Shown here: positions 62,171-64,000 of the stretch, in pieces | Layout of the letters: each line of letters starts with the position of its first letter | How positions within the stretch are numbered: position 1 is the first letter of the stretch | Position numbers and translations under genes: made by a program | Assembly (NCBI RefSeq): GCF_010119935.1 | Contig: NZ_CP048209.1 | Span: forward strand, 5,087,001 to 5,151,000 | Length of the DNA: 64,000 nucleotides | DNA from: Paenibacillus lycopersici | GTDB taxonomy: Bacteria; Bacillota; Bacilli; Paenibacillales; Paenibacillaceae | Direction of reading: 5' to 3' | The notes under the pieces: generated by a model | The model's input: only the letters and a program-made list of their open reading frames with translations | What the model was told of the DNA's origin: nothing | Database searches by the model: none

Positions 62171-62203
62171 GTAGGTGTGTAAGGATCTTTGCAAGTCTGC
62201 CGG
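62171..62203 (+). other. Boundary sequence shared with the array B element
   Basis: AGGTGTGTAAGGATC followed by TTTGCAAGTCTGCC closely matches the right end of the 45-kb element (AGGATCTTTGCAAGTCTGC at 45899-45917) and, inverted, its left end. No counterpart was found at the left side of array C. Confidence 0.75.
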
Positions 62204-62244
62204 AGTCCGATACCCATCTTAGAGAACATAAAAAACCCGAACCA

Positions 62245-62964
62245 TCACTGTGATGATCCGAGTTTCTTGGGCATGACGAGCTTGTAGCCGACGCCGCGGA
62301 TCGATTCGATCTCGACCGACTGCTGTCCGAGCTCCAGCTTCTTCCGGAGGGAGCTGACATGCACGTCGACCGTCCGCTGTCCGCCGATGTAATCGAACCC
62401 CCATACGACGTTCATGAGATCGTCGCGAGTAATAACCATGCCGGGACGCTGCACGAGATAGAGCAGCACCTCGAATTCCTTCGGCCGAAGCGGCACCGTT
62501 TCGCCGTTCAGTATGACTTCGTACCGTTCGGGATAGATCGACAGGTCGCCGGCAGTAATGACTTTGTCCGTCGATTCCGTCAGCTTGCCGTCGTCCTGGC
62601 CCGTGCGCCGCAGCACCGCGGATACGCGGGCGAGCAGCTCCGCGACGCCGAACGGCTTCGTCATGTAATCGTCCGCGCCGCGTTTCAACCCCTGCACGAC
62701 TTCTTCTTCCGCATTGCGCGCCGTAAGCACGATGACCGGCGTGCGGTTTCCGTTCTGGCGAAGCCGGGACAGAATTTCAAACCCGTTCATGCCGGGAAGC
62801 ATAATGTCCAGAATAATAAGGTCAAACGAGCGCTGAAGCGCAACCTGCAAGCCCTCCGCGCCGTGATCGATCACGGTAGTATCATAGCCTTCTTGCGACA
62901 GGTTGTACGAAAGCAGTCTTGCCAATGTCGGCTCGTCCTCAATGACCAACACTCTTTGTGTCAT
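62245..62964 (-). CDS. phoP: OmpR-family response regulator, PhoP-like
   Basis: 239 residues. Receiver domain VLVIEDEPTLARLLSYNL with phospho-Asp in LIILDIMLPGMNGFEI. The winged-helix domain has LRPKEFEVLLYLVQRPGMVI and QRTVDVHVSSLRKKLE. AGGGGG lies about six bases before the ATG. The neighbouring kinase is PhoR-like, so phosphate-starvation control is likely, but the gene order is reversed from the usual phoP-phoR. The symbol is tentative. Confidence 0.8.
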   Translation of the reverse strand: MTQRVLVIEDEPTLARLLSYNLSQEGYDTTVIDHGAEGLQVALQRSFDLIILDIMLPGMNGFEILSRLRQNGNRTPVIVLTARNAEEEVVQGLKRGADDYMTKPFGVAELLARVSAVLRRTGQDDGKLTESTDKVITAGDLSIYPERYEVILNGETVPLRPKEFEVLLYLVQRPGMVITRDDLMNVVWGFDYIGGQRTVDVHVSSLRKKLELGQQSVEIESIRGVGYKLVMPKKLGSSQ

Positions 62965-63024
62965 GTTGACCCCCTGACAGCCATGCTGTGTTCAACCCAA
63001 CATGGTTCATACGTTCTTTTCTCT

Positions 63025-63062
63025 ATCATAACGCGTTTCCGGCGAGGGGTAAACCCCTCGCC
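63025..63062 (-). promoter_or_regulatory. Separate promoter for the response regulator, with a hairpin at the -35
   Basis: On the minus strand TTTACC (63053-63048), 17 bp and TATGAT (63030-63025). The perfect 9-bp hairpin GGCGAGGGG/CCCCTCGCC (63041-63062) lies just after the kinase stop and overlaps the -35 box. Confidence 0.5.
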
Positions 63063-63077
63063 GCCGGCGGCTGCCGG

Positions 63078-64000
63078 CTATTGCAGAACGGGAAGATCGA
63101 TCGTGAACGTCGTTCCGACTCCCAGCGTGCTGTCGACCGTAATCGTGCCTTTATGCAGCTCGACCAGATGCTTGACGATGGAGAGACCGAGTCCGGTGCC
63201 GCCCGAGCTTCGGGACCTCGCTTTATCGACGCGGTAGAAGCGTTCGAAGATGCGCGGCAGATCCTTCTTCGGGATGCCCATGCCCGTATCCGAAATATGG
63301 ATTCGGATATGCTCGTAATTCTCCTGCCCTTCGTCGTCCAGCGTGAGGTTCGGATCATGCACCGGCTCGACGACGACCGAGACGCTTCCGCCTTCCGCCG
63401 TGTACGCGATGCCGTTCGCCAGCAAGTTCACGATGATCTGCCGCAGCCGGTCTTCGTCCGCTTCGACGTAAAGCCCCTCTTCCACGACCGTCGATACGCG
63501 GATCTGCTTGCGCACTGCCTCCGCGCTCATCAGCTCCACGGTCTTGCCGATGAACGAGGAGAGCTCGACCGGCGAGAACAGCAGCGGCACGCGCCGCGAT
63601 TCGATCTTCGACAGCTCCAGGATGTCTCCGATGAGCCGGTTCAACCGGTCGCTCTCGTCGAAAATAATTTGGAGGAACGAGCGCGCCGTCTCGGGATCGT
63701 CGACCGCGCCGCCGAGCAGCGTCTCGGCGAAGCCTTTAACCGCGGTGACCGGCGTCTTCAGCTCATGCGATACGTTGGCGACGAATTCGCTGCGCATCCG
63801 TTCCAGCCTGCGAATGGCGGTCACGTCCTGCAGCACGAGCAGCACGCCGCCGAAGTCGTCGTCGTCCTCGAAGATCGGCACCAGATTCAAATCCAGCAGC
63901 CGCTCCTCCGGGAAATAAAACGTCATCTCCTCGCGCAGATGCTCCCTGCGCTCCAGCGTCTCCTGAATCATCTGGGCCAATTCGTACTGCTGCTTCACCG
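63078..64000 (-). CDS. phoR: PhoR-like sensor histidine kinase (5' end outside window)
   Basis: The C-terminal 307 residues are visible; the frame runs off the window edge, so the sensor and membrane parts are missing. A PAS-like segment (VPIFEDDDDFGGVLLVLQDV) precedes the phospho-acceptor box (FVANVSHELKTPVTAVKGFA). The HATPase domain has DEDRLRQIIVNLLANGIAYT, SDTGMGIPKKDL and GGTGLGLSIVKHLV. The kinase precedes the regulator in transcription. PhoR is the closest type by eye; PnpS/ResE-like is possible. The symbol is tentative. Confidence 0.82.
   Translation of the reverse strand, partial: VKQQYELAQMIQETLERREHLREEMTFYFPEERLLDLNLVPIFEDDDDFGGVLLVLQDVTAIRRLERMRSEFVANVSHELKTPVTAVKGFAETLLGGAVDDPETARSFLQIIFDESDRLNRLIGDILELSKIESRRVPLLFSPVELSSFIGKTVELMSAEAVRKQIRVSTVVEEGLYVEADEDRLRQIIVNLLANGIAYTAEGGSVSVVVEPVHDPNLTLDDEGQENYEHIRIHISDTGMGIPKKDLPRIFERFYRVDKARSRSSGGTGLGLSIVKHLVELHKGTITVDSTLGVGTTFTIDLPVLQ

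Overview
The window looks like a chromosome segment from a GC-rich endospore-forming Firmicute of the Paenibacillaceae (Paenibacillus or Cohnella type). The reasons are the many AGGAGG-type ribosome binding sites, two LplB/LplC/lipoprotein carbohydrate ABC systems, a YesM/YesN two-component pair, an S-layer-homology (SLH) surface protein, a short-Q-loop cytochrome bd with a CydS subunit, and an IolB-type inositol operon. No rRNA, tRNA, CRISPR array or intact transposase was seen.

Layout. 1-3.3 kb: end of a CUT1-type sugar ABC system (+). 3.6-5.9 kb: divergent DHA2 exporter and TetR regulator. 6.1-17.8 kb: inositol block on the minus strand, with a LacI regulator, iolD-E-C-A-G-B, and a three-gene dehydrogenase/isomerase operon with a related operator. 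18.2-22.4 kb: Fur-type iron-siderophore ABC importer. 23.3-26.1 kb: phospholipase D, VOC protein and Zn-alcohol dehydrogenase. 26.3-29.2 kb: ECF42 sigma operon with its DGPF partner. 29.5-32.7 kb: two-component system divergent from a secreted hexapeptide-repeat protein. 32.9-35.7 kb: unknown gene under a double operator, SulP transporter, ArsR regulator. 36.0-43.8 kb: Cys-rich protein, then the YesM/YesN/SBP/LplC/LplB operon. 44.3-48.7 kb: two phytanoyl-CoA-dioxygenase-like proteins, a MOSC protein and an ArsR-type regulator. 49.2-52.4 kb: cytochrome bd operon behind a Rex/Fnr-like double site, with three very small genes. 52.5-58 kb: large SLH protein and a KtrB-type K+ transporter. 58-61.2 kb: oxidoreductase, AraC regulator and isomerase. 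62.2-64 kb: PhoP/PhoR-like pair in kinase-first order.

The least ordinary content is a family of tandem repeats with a period of about 52 bp at three intergenic loci (22.6-23.3, 45.2-45.8 and 61.3-62.2 kb). Units at two of the loci form the same hairpin with compensatory base-pair changes, while the rest of the unit differs between loci. The 45-kb array is bracketed by imperfect inverted copies of a boundary sequence that recurs once beside the 62-kb array. This resembles a non-autonomous, RNA-structured repeat element and is the best candidate for something undescribed.

The reading was by eye. Promoter and operator calls are motif matches, and gene functions are family assignments from recognised motifs, not database results.
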